A stretch of 36,319 nucleotides of DNA from Methanobacteriota archaeon (GTDB taxonomy: Archaea > Thermoplasmatota > Poseidoniia > Poseidoniales > Poseidoniaceae). Positions 8,107-16,859 of this stretch are shown piece after piece (position 1 is the first letter of the stretch; the number at the start of each line of letters is the position of its first letter). The notes beneath the pieces were generated by a model. The model was not told where the DNA came from and did no database searches. It saw nothing but the letters and a program-made list of their open reading frames with translations. The position numbers and the translations under genes were made by a program. The stretch covers positions 1-36,319 of the forward strand of contig JABJMO010000009.1 of assembly GCA_018659375.1 (NCBI GenBank), written 5' to 3'.

Positions 8107-9531
8107 TCATGATTCCTTTACTGCATTGTTCAAGGCGGTCATCATTTTCTTTCCATCGCCAAACATCATCATAGTTTTGTCCATGTAAAATAGATCATTA
8201 TCGACTCCAGCATATCCTACAGATAATGACCTCTTGATGATAACTACCGTTCTGGCTTGGTCGGCATCAATAATTGGCATCCCTGCTAGTGGTCCCTCTC
8301 CAGTTCTTGCCGCAGGGTTTGTGGTATCATTAGCACCAATTACTATAGCGACATCACAGTCAGGGAATTCGGAATTAATCTCGTCCATTTCAATCAACTG
8401 TTCATATGGAACATTTGCTTCTGCTAATAGAACATTCATATGACCTGGCATCCTTCCTGCAACTGGATGAATCGCATAACTGACTTCAGTGTCGTACTTT
8501 TCTGAAATTAAATCAGCAAATTCTTTGACTTGGTGTTGACATTGAGATACTGCCATACCATACCCAGGGACAATAATAACTTTCTGAGCACCATCCAACA
8601 TCATTGCAACTTCATCTGCATCGGAACCAACTTTGGTTCTAGTTAGAGAAACTTTTTCACCACCTCCACCAAATGACTTGAATAATACGTCAGGTAATGT
8701 TCTATTCATTGCTTTACACATTATGAACGTGAGAATGAGTCCCGATGCACCAACTAGAGAACCAGCGACTATCAATACTGAATTACCGATGATAAAACCA
8801 GTGAATGCAGCTGCGATTCCAGATAATGAATTTAGTAGCGACACAACTACTGGCATATCTGCACCACCAATTGGTAATACTAGTAAAATACCGAGAATAG
8901 AAGAAACCGCAATTAGTGCGAATATGACATTCTGGTCAGTAGGATTGTCAATATTGTAGTAGATTAATCCAAAGGCACTAATCATCAACAGAACTTTGAC
9001 CACATTCAACCATCTAGGGCCCCATGTTGGAGTTTTAATCCATTTGCCAAATACCTCTATGCCACCTTTTAATTTGAACATTGCCAAGAGCGAACCTGTT
9101 AGAGTCATCCAGCCGACTAATGCAGATAATCCAGCAGCGACAACTGTTACTGTGAGTTCTAGTCCGCTTGGTAGGTTTGCTCCTTCTATGTATCTCCATG
9201 ATTCTGACAAGGCGACTAGTGCTGATGCGGCCCCACCAAATCCGTTGAATAAAGCAACGAGTTCTGGCATACCGGTCATTTCAACTTTAGCAGCCATCCA
9301 GTAGCCTATTAGCGAACCAATTACTAATCCGGCGACAATCAGTGTCCAATTTGCCGGATCATCTGCTAATTCCATGTCTAGTATTGTAGTTATAACGGCC
9401 ACTAGCATACCTAAGGCACCTAGTTGATTACCCCTAGGTGCAGTTCTTGGATGGCCTAATTTTTTAAGACCGAAAATAAACAAGGCGGCAGCAATTAGAT
9501 AACCAATGTCTATCCATTCATTGAATTCCAT
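8107..9531 (-). CDS. pntB: Proton-translocating NAD(P) transhydrogenase subunit beta
   Basis: PntB supplies most of the proton channel and the NADP(H)-binding domain III of transhydrogenase, which uses the proton gradient to drive hydride transfer from NADH to NADP+. The product (about 474 residues) starts with MEFNEWIDIGYLIAAALFIFG and has 8-9 membrane helices to about residue 280. The soluble NADP domain follows, with GYGMAVSQCQHQVKEF (nucleotide-binding loop), HPVAGRMPGHMNVLL, GANDTTNPAA and KRSLSVGYAGVDNDLFY, all family hallmarks. The length is normal. ATG 9531 is set by GAGGTG 6 nt upstream and by abutting the pntAB stop; the in-frame TTG at 9561 would overlap pntAB. Confidence 0.95.
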   Translation of the reverse strand: MEFNEWIDIGYLIAAALFIFGLKKLGHPRTAPRGNQLGALGMLVAVITTILDMELADDPANWTLIVAGLVIGSLIGYWMAAKVEMTGMPELVALFNGFGGAASALVALSESWRYIEGANLPSGLELTVTVVAAGLSALVGWMTLTGSLLAMFKLKGGIEVFGKWIKTPTWGPRWLNVVKVLLMISAFGLIYYNIDNPTDQNVIFALIAVSSILGILLVLPIGGADMPVVVSLLNSLSGIAAAFTGFIIGNSVLIVAGSLVGASGLILTFIMCKAMNRTLPDVLFKSFGGGGEKVSLTRTKVGSDADEVAMMLDGAQKVIIVPGYGMAVSQCQHQVKEFADLISEKYDTEVSYAIHPVAGRMPGHMNVLLAEANVPYEQLIEMDEINSEFPDCDVAIVIGANDTTNPAARTGEGPLAGMPIIDADQARTVVIIKRSLSVGYAGVDNDLFYMDKTMMMFGDGKKMMTALNNAVKES

Positions 9532-9532
9532 A

Positions 9533-9844
9533 TTAGGCACCTCTATTTTTCTTGCCGGCAATCATATTCAACATTCTATTAGTCACAGCAAAACCACCTA
9601 CCACGTTTATCATTGCAAGAACCACTGCTATGAATGCCAAAATCCCAGACAAGTCAGTATTACCGCCATCATATGCTACATTGGCTCCAAGTAATGCTCC
9701 TACTATGCTAATCCCAGAAATTGCGTTAGCACCACTCATCAAAGGTGTATGCAAAGTTGCTGGAACTTTGGTAATCAATTCGAAGCCCAAGAAAATCGAT
9801 AGTACGAATAGTGTTATGCTGCCAATCAGTAACTCTGGTGTCAT
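9533..9844 (-). CDS. pntAB: NAD(P) transhydrogenase subunit alpha 2 (membrane part)
   Basis: A 103-residue membrane protein with three to four helices, corresponding to the C-terminal membrane segment of the bacterial PntA chain when that chain is split. Hallmarks are HTPLMSGANAISGI and the end region INVVGGFAVTNRMLNM. Its ATG overlaps the pntAA stop as ATGA (9841-9844), and its stop is followed directly by the pntB ATG, so the three subunits are translationally coupled and made together. Confidence 0.94.
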   Translation of the reverse strand: MTPELLIGSITLFVLSIFLGFELITKVPATLHTPLMSGANAISGISIVGALLGANVAYDGGNTDLSGILAFIAVVLAMINVVGGFAVTNRMLNMIAGKKNRGA

Positions 9845-11004
9845 TCTAATACCCCCATTAATCTTGTTTGCTTTTGGTGCATTTCACCGTTAATGCATAT
9901 TAGCACTCCACCCATTCCATTAACGTAGAAATCTGAGCCTTCGGGTGCACCAAATAGTATGTCATCATCTTCAGCTAAAACTATCTCACCATCATTCACT
10001 AAAGACGTGATAAAGGCTGTTAAGTTGTTTGAGTAAAGCATACTAGCAGTATTGGCTATGGTTCCTGGAAGGTTTGATGTTCCTACAATTATTACACCGT
10101 TATCTGTCACATGTATTTCTCCAACTTTGGTATCCTCACAGTTACCCCCAACATCTGCATTCATGTCAACAATCACTGCTCCAGACTTGAATGTTTTTAC
10201 CGCCTCGCTGGGTACGGTAATTGGTGCCGGCCGCCCAAATATTCTAGCGGTGGTGATAATGATGTCAGCATCTTTTGCAACACCACAAACCGTTTCATTC
10301 ACTTTTTGAATAAATTCTGGTGTCAATGGCTTTGCATAGCCCGATTCATCTTCAAAGTCATCCATCCCATCTACCTCGATAAATCTACCACCAACAGATT
10401 CTATTTGCTCTGCCGCTGATTTTCTAACATCTGAAGCATAAACAATGGCACCTAATCTTTTAGCAGTTGCAATTGCCTGTAACCCAGCAACTCCACTTCC
10501 CATAACTACTACTTTTGCTGGTCTAACAGTTCCAGCAGATGTGGTCATCATTGGAATTCCTTTAGGTACATTGGACGCTCCCAAAAGTACTGCTTTGTAC
10601 CCTGCTAGATTGTCTTGGCTAGAATTAACATCCATGGATTGAGCACGTGATAATCTTCGTGGTATCATATCCATTGACATCAAGGTAATATTAGCGCTCA
10701 AGCATTGCTTGACATAATCTGAATTTCTAAACGGATCCGCTACACAGGCAACGTTAGAGTTTTTGGAAATACCATCTGTCCCCGGGAAATTAATGCAAAT
10801 TATGTTTGGACAGGATAATACTTCCTCTCTTGATACAATCTTTGCTCCAGCGTCTTCATATTGACTATCGTTATAATTGGCTTTTTCTCCAGCACCTTGC
10901 TGTACAAATACTTCGAAGCCAGCTTTGGACAATTTTTTCATGCTTGAAGGTACAATCGCCACACGGGTTTCATTTTCGGGTTCTTTTGGCACACCTAGTC
11001 TCAT
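9841..11004 (-). CDS. pntAA: NAD(P) transhydrogenase subunit alpha 1 (NAD-binding)
   Basis: Soluble NAD(H)-binding domain I of transhydrogenase, related to alanine dehydrogenase. It begins MRLGVPKEPENETRVAIVP, the alanine dehydrogenase/PNT N-terminal signature. The Rossmann motif is VVVMGSGVAGLQAIATAKRLGA, and ASDVR ends the second strand with the NAD-selective aspartate. The length of 387 residues equals the soluble part of PntA, so the alpha chain is split here as in Rhodospirillum-type enzymes. ATG 11004 is preceded by GGTGG; an upstream ATG at 11055 lacks such a site. It is divergent from malate dehydrogenase, an NADH source, across about 160 bp. Confidence 0.95.
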   Translation of the reverse strand: MRLGVPKEPENETRVAIVPSSMKKLSKAGFEVFVQQGAGEKANYNDSQYEDAGAKIVSREEVLSCPNIICINFPGTDGISKNSNVACVADPFRNSDYVKQCLSANITLMSMDMIPRRLSRAQSMDVNSSQDNLAGYKAVLLGASNVPKGIPMMTTSAGTVRPAKVVVMGSGVAGLQAIATAKRLGAIVYASDVRKSAAEQIESVGGRFIEVDGMDDFEDESGYAKPLTPEFIQKVNETVCGVAKDADIIITTARIFGRPAPITVPSEAVKTFKSGAVIVDMNADVGGNCEDTKVGEIHVTDNGVIIVGTSNLPGTIANTASMLYSNNLTAFITSLVNDGEIVLAEDDDILFGAPEGSDFYVNGMGGVLICINGEMHQKQTRLMGVLE

Positions 11005-11120
11005 TTTTACCACCGATTCCAGTCTCGACAACTGGGCATGTTTTAGGCCAATCAAAGGAGGCTTTTAGATAAGACGCTTGGAATGATAAATTATCCATCC
11101 TAGGTTGTTAACCATCTAAC

Positions 11121-11128
11121 TTATTTTA
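11121..11128 (+). promoter_or_regulatory. Probable TATA box for mdh
   Basis: TTATTTTA lies about 36-43 bp upstream of the mdh TTG start. Initiation about 25 bp downstream would leave a leader of roughly 15 nt that contains AAGGTG. The divergent pnt promoter must lie in the same gap; an 11-bp palindrome GATAA-A-TTATC (11085-11095) is there, but its role is unclear. Confidence 0.4.
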
Positions 11129-11163
11129 CGCCTTTACTTCGCCAACTCTGTAAGGTGTAAAAT

Positions 11164-12102
11164 TTGGCTAACTCTAGGAAAAAAATTGCGGTAATTGGAG
11201 CAGGAAATGTTGGAGCAACATGTGCATTTGTATTAGCACAAAAAAAGTTAGGAGATATTGTTCTTCTTGATATTTACGAAGGATTTGCTAAAGGTAAAGC
11301 ATTGGATATGTCGCAAAACGGACAGGTTCTAAATTACGATGGTTCATTAACTGGTACTTCCAATTATGAGGATATTGCTGGAGCAGATGTTGTAGTTGTC
11401 ACTTCCGGATTCCCAAGACAACCTGGAATGACTCGAGAGGATTTAATCGCTAAGAATGCTAGTATAGTAAAACAAGTAGGTGAAGGTATTAAGCAGCATG
11501 CTCCAGATAGTATTATTGTCATGGTAACAAATCCATTAGACTTAATGACTTATCACATGCAAAAAGTCACGGGATTCCCCGCCAATCGAGTTTGTGGACA
11601 AGCAGGAGTACTAGATAGCGCAAGGATGACTCACTTTGTGGCTGATGCAGTTGGTTGTTCAGAAGAAGACGTACAAGCTATGGTTTTGGGCGGTCATGGA
11701 GACACAATGGTCCCATTACCACGGTTTACTACAGTTGGTGGTATAGCAATTACTCATTTACTAGATGAAGATACAATCGAAGCAATATGTCAACGAACAG
11801 CATCAGGTGGCGGAGAAATCGTCAAATTGCTAGAACGTGGTTCAGCATTTTATGCGCCTGGTTCTGCTGCTGCAATTATGGCTGAAGCGGTATTAATGGA
11901 TCGAAAACGTCTGATTCCAGCATCAGCATACCTAACTGGAGAATATGGTTTAGATGATGTTTACATTGGAGTTCCAGTTATTCTTGGCGCTTCAGGGATA
12001 GAAAGAATCATTCAGCTTGACCTTAGCAATGAGGAACTTTCAAGTCTGCAAAAGTCTGGTAATTTTTACAAGACACAGTTAACTGATTTATTGGGATATT
12101 AA
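11164..12102 (+). CDS. mdh: Malate dehydrogenase (LDH-like type)
   Basis: Catalyses NAD-dependent interconversion of malate and oxaloacetate in the citric acid cycle. The 312 residues include the dinucleotide fold VIGAGNVGA, the substrate-loop GFPRQPGMTREDL with the two arginines that favour malate over lactate, VTNPLD, the second substrate arginine in LDSARM, and the catalytic His in GGHGDTMVPL. LLDIYEG places an Asp at the end of the second strand, which favours NAD. The start is TTG 11164, with AAGGTG 6 nt upstream; no in-frame ATG exists near it. The stop overlaps the convergent ygfZ-like stop in the shared palindrome TTAA. Confidence 0.95.
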   Translation: MANSRKKIAVIGAGNVGATCAFVLAQKKLGDIVLLDIYEGFAKGKALDMSQNGQVLNYDGSLTGTSNYEDIAGADVVVVTSGFPRQPGMTREDLIAKNASIVKQVGEGIKQHAPDSIIVMVTNPLDLMTYHMQKVTGFPANRVCGQAGVLDSARMTHFVADAVGCSEEDVQAMVLGGHGDTMVPLPRFTTVGGIAITHLLDEDTIEAICQRTASGGGEIVKLLERGSAFYAPGSAAAIMAEAVLMDRKRLIPASAYLTGEYGLDDVYIGVPVILGASGIERIIQLDLSNEELSSLQKSGNFYKTQLTDLLGY

Positions 12103-12806
12103 GTTCTTAGCAGTGCAAGACTCATGTCGTTACCTTTGGTAGTGATATGTTTTACCTCGACATCGTTAATTTGTACCTGTTTGAGTAAATATATTCCTTT
12201 GTTACGACTTCGCATACGAGTTAGAATCTCTTGACCTGCATAACAACCCTTATTTTCGTGAACGTAACTACGTAAACCACATTGATATGGATTTTTCTTG
12301 TTGATTATTTCATGTCCATGCCATGGAATCAAATTCTCAATTCGCCATTGCGTGAAGGTATCCTCAGATTCGTAAATAAAATTAAAATCATTCGAAACAG
12401 AATAAATCTCAAAGTTGTATTTGCCATCAATATTAATTGCAGTGATTCCGTTAGTTGATTGTACTGAATTAAGATCCGCAACGGGCAAACCATCATAAAC
12501 AATATCAACATTGTTTAAGGATGAAATATTTTGTAATTGGATGTCTTGAAGCAATATTTTTTTGTTAATGAATGAAAATAATTCTTCGGAATTCTCACTA
12601 TTACCAACTGATATAATCATACCGTTTAAATTAAAAACATGAAGAATATCCAGTATCTTCGCTTTCTCTGTAAGAACTACAGTGGATATGACTTTATTTG
12701 GTGGAATCTTATCGATCTTGTTGGTAGACAACCCGTTTAAGAACTTGAGCGCATCTTTGCCTCTCCAGATATTTAGATCTGCTAGTTGGTAAGCCAACCT
12801 GGGCAT
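12099..12806 (-). CDS. YgfZ/GcvT-like folate-binding protein
   Basis: YgfZ (IBA57 in mitochondria) acts in maturation of some [4Fe-4S] enzymes, probably with tetrahydrofolate, and belongs to the GcvT fold. The diagnostic motif K-G-C-Y-x-G-Q-E is present as KGCYAGQE near residue 186, followed by ILTRMRSR. The N-terminal RGKDALKFLNGLSTN segment is also typical. At 235 residues it is shorter than bacterial YgfZ (about 325) and lacks most of the C-terminal barrel. ATG 12806 is chosen because AGGTG lies 6 nt upstream. It follows the A-type Fe-S carrier gene by 9 nt, matching the known functional link between ISCA and IBA57 proteins. Confidence 0.85.
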   Translation of the reverse strand: MPRLAYQLADLNIWRGKDALKFLNGLSTNKIDKIPPNKVISTVVLTEKAKILDILHVFNLNGMIISVGNSENSEELFSFINKKILLQDIQLQNISSLNNVDIVYDGLPVADLNSVQSTNGITAINIDGKYNFEIYSVSNDFNFIYESEDTFTQWRIENLIPWHGHEIINKKNPYQCGLRSYVHENKGCYAGQEILTRMRSRNKGIYLLKQVQINDVEVKHITTKGNDMSLALLRT

Positions 12807-12815
12807 TTTCAACAC

Positions 12816-13196
12816 CTAAGCGAAAGATTCGCCACAACCACATGAAGAACTAGCATTTGGATTAATTATCTTAAATCCACCGCCCATTAATCTATCTTCG
12901 TAGTCAATCTGAATTCCGTTTAGTAAATGACTTGACGCTTTTGGAACTAAAATTCTAAAACCAGAAATATCTATTTCTTGGCAATCAATTTCGGTTTCCT
13001 CGACAATCTGTAAGTCGTACATGTATCCTGAGCATCCGCCTGATAGGACACCAACGAGTAACCCCATACTACGGTCATCCCCAAATGCTTGACCAAGCAT
13101 ATTAACTGCATTTTGAGTAATAGTAAGTTCTACATCTACAGCCTCTGGTTGTTGCACCAAAACCGGCCCGGCAGTTTCGCATGTTCCGCAATCCAT
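12816..13196 (-). CDS. A-type iron-sulfur cluster carrier (IscA/ErpA/HesB family)
   Basis: Carries or delivers Fe-S clusters to target proteins. The 126 residues contain the three conserved cysteines: Cys55 in LSGGCSGYMYDL and Cys119/Cys121 in SCGCGESF. An additional N-terminal Cys pair (MDCGTCE, Cys3 and Cys6) is not part of the family core and could add a metal site. It is the first gene after a 52-bp gap that holds a perfect palindrome, and it precedes the ygfZ-like gene. A TrmB-type regulator with a Cys-rich C-terminus lies just upstream, which suggests Fe-S- or redox-dependent control of this gene pair. Confidence 0.92.
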   Translation of the reverse strand: MDCGTCETAGPVLVQQPEAVDVELTITQNAVNMLGQAFGDDRSMGLLVGVLSGGCSGYMYDLQIVEETEIDCQEIDISGFRILVPKASSHLLNGIQIDYEDRLMGGGFKIINPNASSSCGCGESFA

Positions 13197-13216
13197 GTCA
13201 TGGCCAATAGTTACTC

Positions 13217-13242
13217 ATCTATCAATATGTGTACTGATAGAT
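13217..13242. promoter_or_regulatory. Perfect 8-10-8 palindrome, candidate operator of the Fe-S carrier gene
   Basis: ATCTATCA (13217-13224) and TGATAGAT (13235-13242) are exact inverted repeats separated by 10 bp. The site occupies half of the only gap between the regulator gene (ends 13249) and the Fe-S carrier gene (ATG 13196), 21-46 bp upstream of that ATG and so over or next to its core promoter. No T-run follows on either strand, so a terminator is less likely. The upstream TrmB-V4R protein is the natural candidate to bind it. This is an inference from position. Confidence 0.55.
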
Positions 13243-13248
13243 TAAAAT

Positions 13249-14604
13249 TTAATCATTTATTGCGATTTCGTAGCAACATGACATTTCTTCAGATGTCGAG
13301 CACTCGCGTTTGTTCAGATTAACAGATTTACCATGTCGTTCTTTAACAATACCTGCAATAACGCTTTCATCCATATTGCAGAACATACCTCCTGCTTGGG
13401 GTCTTCCATCACACGCATTTCCATCATTAACAGTTATCATCTTTGGTGGTAAATTATCAAATTCTATTTGACCCATACCCAAATCTTCCCATTCAGTTTT
13501 GATATTAGCCCAAAATATTTTATCATCACCAATATGTTGTAACTTGACAGCTAATTCTTGTCCAATCCTTATTCCCACGTCTTGAAATAATTGATTAGTA
13601 TTTATCCCTAAAGCGGACAATGTGTTTGATTGAGGAATATTCTCATCAACAACCGTGATTCCACCCTTAGTTAGCACCGCATTGGTTTGTTGAACTATGC
13701 CCATTTTCATAGATTCTTTGAAACGTTCGTAGAAAGAACCATCACCTAAAGTCAATTTAAGAGGTTCTGTCATCATTCCATCAATCATCTTGGCCTTGGC
13801 AGAACTGTATGAGTGAGCTGCATTCCATTGTATCTTAAGTAATTCACTTTGTGCCGAAAGTAGCATCTCTGACTCCATCAATATTGCAGTATCGTCTTTG
13901 CCTCTTCCAGTTGGCGTATCTTCTGTTTGGACATATTGTATGCCGACTTCATTATCGATAAAAACACCACATAGATTAAATTCAGGGTGATGTCTTACTT
14001 CTATTCTATCATCTAATTGATCATAAAACCTAATGGTTTTTTCATCCACACAAATTACTAATTTTACCTCAACTCCTCTGTTTAGTGAATCAGTTAATGC
14101 ATCCATGGCTCCAGATCTTAGTAAGTGAAGTATACCCCACCTACCAAGCAGTAACCAAACATGCTTTTCAGATTCAGCAATCATTGATTCTACAGTTGCC
14201 AATATAGCGTGACGATCTTTTAGTACCGAAAAGGAATCTTCATCAGCAATACTAACATCTGATATTATGGGTAAATTATTGGATTTTGTTAGTGAATCCA
14301 AATTCTCATTCAATCTTCGTAAATCCATTTCTTTTGTTCTAATTATTTGCTTAAAAACTTCATTTATGGTCATGCCAAAAAAGCGTATAGGTTTGTCTAA
14401 GGTTGCCTTGATAAGCCCTTTCTCCTGTAATTTTTTTAGAGAATTATAGGCATCCATCCTCGAGATACCTAGCCTTTTACCTATTTCACTGGCTTTTGCC
14501 GGTGGTTGAGTGGCTAAATCTATGATGAGCAAGGCTTGTTTTTCTTCTAGTCCTGCTTCCAATAATTTTATTATTAGGTCGTCCCTATTTAACAAAATTT
14601 TCAC
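13249..14604 (-). CDS. TrmB-family transcription regulator with C-terminal V4R-like domain
   Basis: The 451-residue protein begins with a TrmB-type winged helix (about 8-85; PAKASEIGKRLGISRMDAYNSLKKLQEKGLI). A phospholipase-D-like TrmB middle domain follows (about 130-260; LLLGRWGILHLLRSGAMDAL). Residues about 300-451 look like a V4R (4-vinyl-reductase-type ligand) domain, ending in a cysteine-rich tail with Cys398, 409, 435, 443 and 444 (motifs CDGRP, GGMFC, ECS, MSCCYEI). V4R domains bind small ligands, and the cysteines suggest a metal or Fe-S sensor. GTG 14604 overlaps the upstream TPR stop as GTGA; a TTG 9 nt later with AGGTGA in front is an alternative. It precedes the Fe-S carrier gene and its palindrome. 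Confidence 0.75.
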   Translation of the reverse strand: MKILLNRDDLIIKLLEAGLEEKQALLIIDLATQPPAKASEIGKRLGISRMDAYNSLKKLQEKGLIKATLDKPIRFFGMTINEVFKQIIRTKEMDLRRLNENLDSLTKSNNLPIISDVSIADEDSFSVLKDRHAILATVESMIAESEKHVWLLLGRWGILHLLRSGAMDALTDSLNRGVEVKLVICVDEKTIRFYDQLDDRIEVRHHPEFNLCGVFIDNEVGIQYVQTEDTPTGRGKDDTAILMESEMLLSAQSELLKIQWNAAHSYSSAKAKMIDGMMTEPLKLTLGDGSFYERFKESMKMGIVQQTNAVLTKGGITVVDENIPQSNTLSALGINTNQLFQDVGIRIGQELAVKLQHIGDDKIFWANIKTEWEDLGMGQIEFDNLPPKMITVNDGNACDGRPQAGGMFCNMDESVIAGIVKERHGKSVNLNKRECSTSEEMSCCYEIAIND

Positions 14605-16760
14605 CTATTCTTCTTCTTCTGTTCTTTGATTAGTATATTACAACGGCGAATCTGATCTTTTGTTCGCTTTATTTCATCCTTGTTCAAGCCTCTTGGTATT
14701 GCTTGTTCAAAACACTTTACTGAGTCTTGATATCGTTCCATTTCAGCGTAAGCTGTGCCCATATTGTAAAGTGTTTTCCCGCGAACATCCTCAGGTCTGA
14801 TGAGCATTGCCTGATGGTAAGATTCTACGCAAGCCGGATAATTTTCTAGATAGTAAAATGCATTTCCTCGTCCATTGAGGATTCGAATTACCATTTCATC
14901 ATCATTAGAAAATGAAGGTAGCGCCCTATCAAAGCAAGATAGTGCTTCTTGAAATTTTCCAGCTTCAATCAAAGCGACACCTTGATTATACCATGATATG
15001 TCTTGGTTGGATATTGCATTAGAGGTTGGGTTTCTGAACTCTTCAGATACTAATGAGTTATTTTGCACTTCTAGTGCTGCTTTGGCTAAATCTACCTGAG
15101 GATTTGGCGTTGATTCTTGTTTTACAGAAGTTGGTGCCACATTTGGCCTGGATAGTACGGAATTGGCCATTGACATTGCCTCTTCTGAAACAGGATTGGG
15201 CGTGATTGGTTCAGGTGTTGCCTCAATTGGTTGATTTACAGTGGCAGGATGGTCTACATCTGGTGTTGGTGCTATTTGGGTATCAGAATTATTACTTTGA
15301 TTTAGTCCTTCGATTTCACTTGCTTTTATGCTACATTTTTCTGCTGTATTGGTGTCACCAGCAGCGTAGAGAGATTTGGACAAACCACGCCACAATGTAG
15401 GGTCGTTCCTATTACTTTGTATCATTGTTTTCCATATCTTTACGGATTCCATGTGATTATTGGTCATTGTATATGCTCTAGCATGAAGTGTTGTCTCGCC
15501 AGTGCCCATTAATTCAAGGGCTGTAGTTGCTAATTCAGGCCCTTCTGGCAGGGTAGGGGGTAAGCCTGTATGTGATTCAAGAACCCTTGATTCACCTTCT
15601 GCTAATTCTATCAATGTTATTGCCAGTTCTTGTCTAATCGGGTTTTCTGGGTCTGCTGCCACTATTACCGTAGCTGCAGCCAAATATGCTTGAGGATCTT
15701 TCAACTCCATAGCCAGTGGTGCCCACTTAACGGCTGCTTTGACGTAACTTGGATCTTCTCTAACTGCGTTAGCATAGCATACTGCTGCTTCTTTCAACAA
15801 ACTCTTTCTTTGTTTTAGGGCACCAAGATTATACCAACCTTTTGGATTTGATGGGTCTAATTTTTGGGCATGTTCTATTGCCGAAATAGCATGATCCTCT
15901 AAGTCTAACCTTGCCATTGCACCTCCGGCTATCAACCAAGATGGCGCATGCTTTGCTGCCTCTTTTTTGAGATGTGGTTTCAATATTTCAAGTGCTTTTT
16001 TAGCATCACCTGATTTTATTGATTCAGTAGCCTCTTCGACTAACTTATCTAGGTTTAAGTCATCTGGTATTTCAACCTCTACTGGAACCACTGGTAAATC
16101 TGGAATTGCCTGTATCACTGGTTGGGATACTTCTATTCTTTCTTGAATTTCATCTGTGGCCACAACAACTTCTGCTGCAGATCTTAATTCATGGATGTCA
16201 AGTTCTTGATTTTCGTCTTCATCGTGGTATCTCGCTTCTTCTAGCAGTGCATTGACATCAGTTAACCCAGTTTCTGAGATTACTTGATCGACATCGTCCT
16301 GTTGATATTGTTCAATTATTTCTACAGGCTTCATACTATCCATTGATTTTGTTTTAACACTACCCTTGCAACGGTTTTGAACCTCTAAAATTGAGGGGTG
16401 ACCTGGGTAAAATTGCAAGGCTTTTTCAGCCATTAAGTATGCACCAGCCTGGTCACCAATTCTCTCCAATAAAATACATAGATTAGCCGTGGCTGGTGCA
16501 TGATTTGCATTGACATCTAAACAAATTTGGAAAGCTTGCCTGGCTCCTCTTGCATCTTGTTGGGCCTCTAATAGAACCCCTCTGTTGAACCAAGCCATGT
16601 CTGATGATGGGTCTAATGAAATTGCTTTATTAAACGCAGATAGAGCCGCTTTGGAATCTCCGCTACGAGAAGCTTCTTCCCCCATTATTAACAATGCATC
16701 AACCTGATTGTCGACACTATTTTCATGGTTTTTTTCCATTGCAGATGTGTCTTGGTCCAT
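14601..16760 (-). CDS. Tetratricopeptide-repeat (TPR) protein
   Basis: About 719 residues with three blocks of TPR units: about 20-130 (AFNKAISLDPSSDMAWFNRG), about 240-380 (AIEHAQKLDPSNPKGWYNLG) and about 580-710 (ISWYNQGVALIEAGKFQEAL, then VRGKTLYNMGTAYAEMERY). They are joined by acidic or Pro/Thr-rich linkers at about 130-235 and 480-580. There is no signal peptide or membrane helix, so it is probably a cytoplasmic scaffold. ATG 16760 is used; a TTG at 16769 is in frame and an ATG at 16739 is another option. It overlaps the TrmB-V4R start (GTGA), so regulator and scaffold are co-expressed. The partner proteins are unknown. Confidence 0.8.
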   Translation of the reverse strand: MDQDTSAMEKNHENSVDNQVDALLIMGEEASRSGDSKAALSAFNKAISLDPSSDMAWFNRGVLLEAQQDARGARQAFQICLDVNANHAPATANLCILLERIGDQAGAYLMAEKALQFYPGHPSILEVQNRCKGSVKTKSMDSMKPVEIIEQYQQDDVDQVISETGLTDVNALLEEARYHDEDENQELDIHELRSAAEVVVATDEIQERIEVSQPVIQAIPDLPVVPVEVEIPDDLNLDKLVEEATESIKSGDAKKALEILKPHLKKEAAKHAPSWLIAGGAMARLDLEDHAISAIEHAQKLDPSNPKGWYNLGALKQRKSLLKEAAVCYANAVREDPSYVKAAVKWAPLAMELKDPQAYLAAATVIVAADPENPIRQELAITLIELAEGESRVLESHTGLPPTLPEGPELATTALELMGTGETTLHARAYTMTNNHMESVKIWKTMIQSNRNDPTLWRGLSKSLYAAGDTNTAEKCSIKASEIEGLNQSNNSDTQIAPTPDVDHPATVNQPIEATPEPITPNPVSEEAMSMANSVLSRPNVAPTSVKQESTPNPQVDLAKAALEVQNNSLVSEEFRNPTSNAISNQDISWYNQGVALIEAGKFQEALSCFDRALPSFSNDDEMVIRILNGRGNAFYYLENYPACVESYHQAMLIRPEDVRGKTLYNMGTAYAEMERYQDSVKCFEQAIPRGLNKDEIKRTKDQIRRCNILIKEQKKKNR

Positions 16761-16859
16761 GAGCCTCAAACCACAGGGCTAAGCACTAAAGCATAAGGCT
16801 TACTTATTCTTGTACAGCCAAACACTTACATTCAATAACCCTGTTAACATCGAAGGAAC

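Noticed and set aside
8633-8959. Plus-strand frames opposite pntB (also 8996-9304 and 9552-9893)
   Set aside because: They mirror strongly conserved transhydrogenase coding sequence and have no start signals or recognisable product.
13217-13242. Rho-independent-type terminator after the TrmB-V4R gene
   Set aside because: The stem is AT-rich and no T-run follows it on either strand; an operator is the simpler reading.
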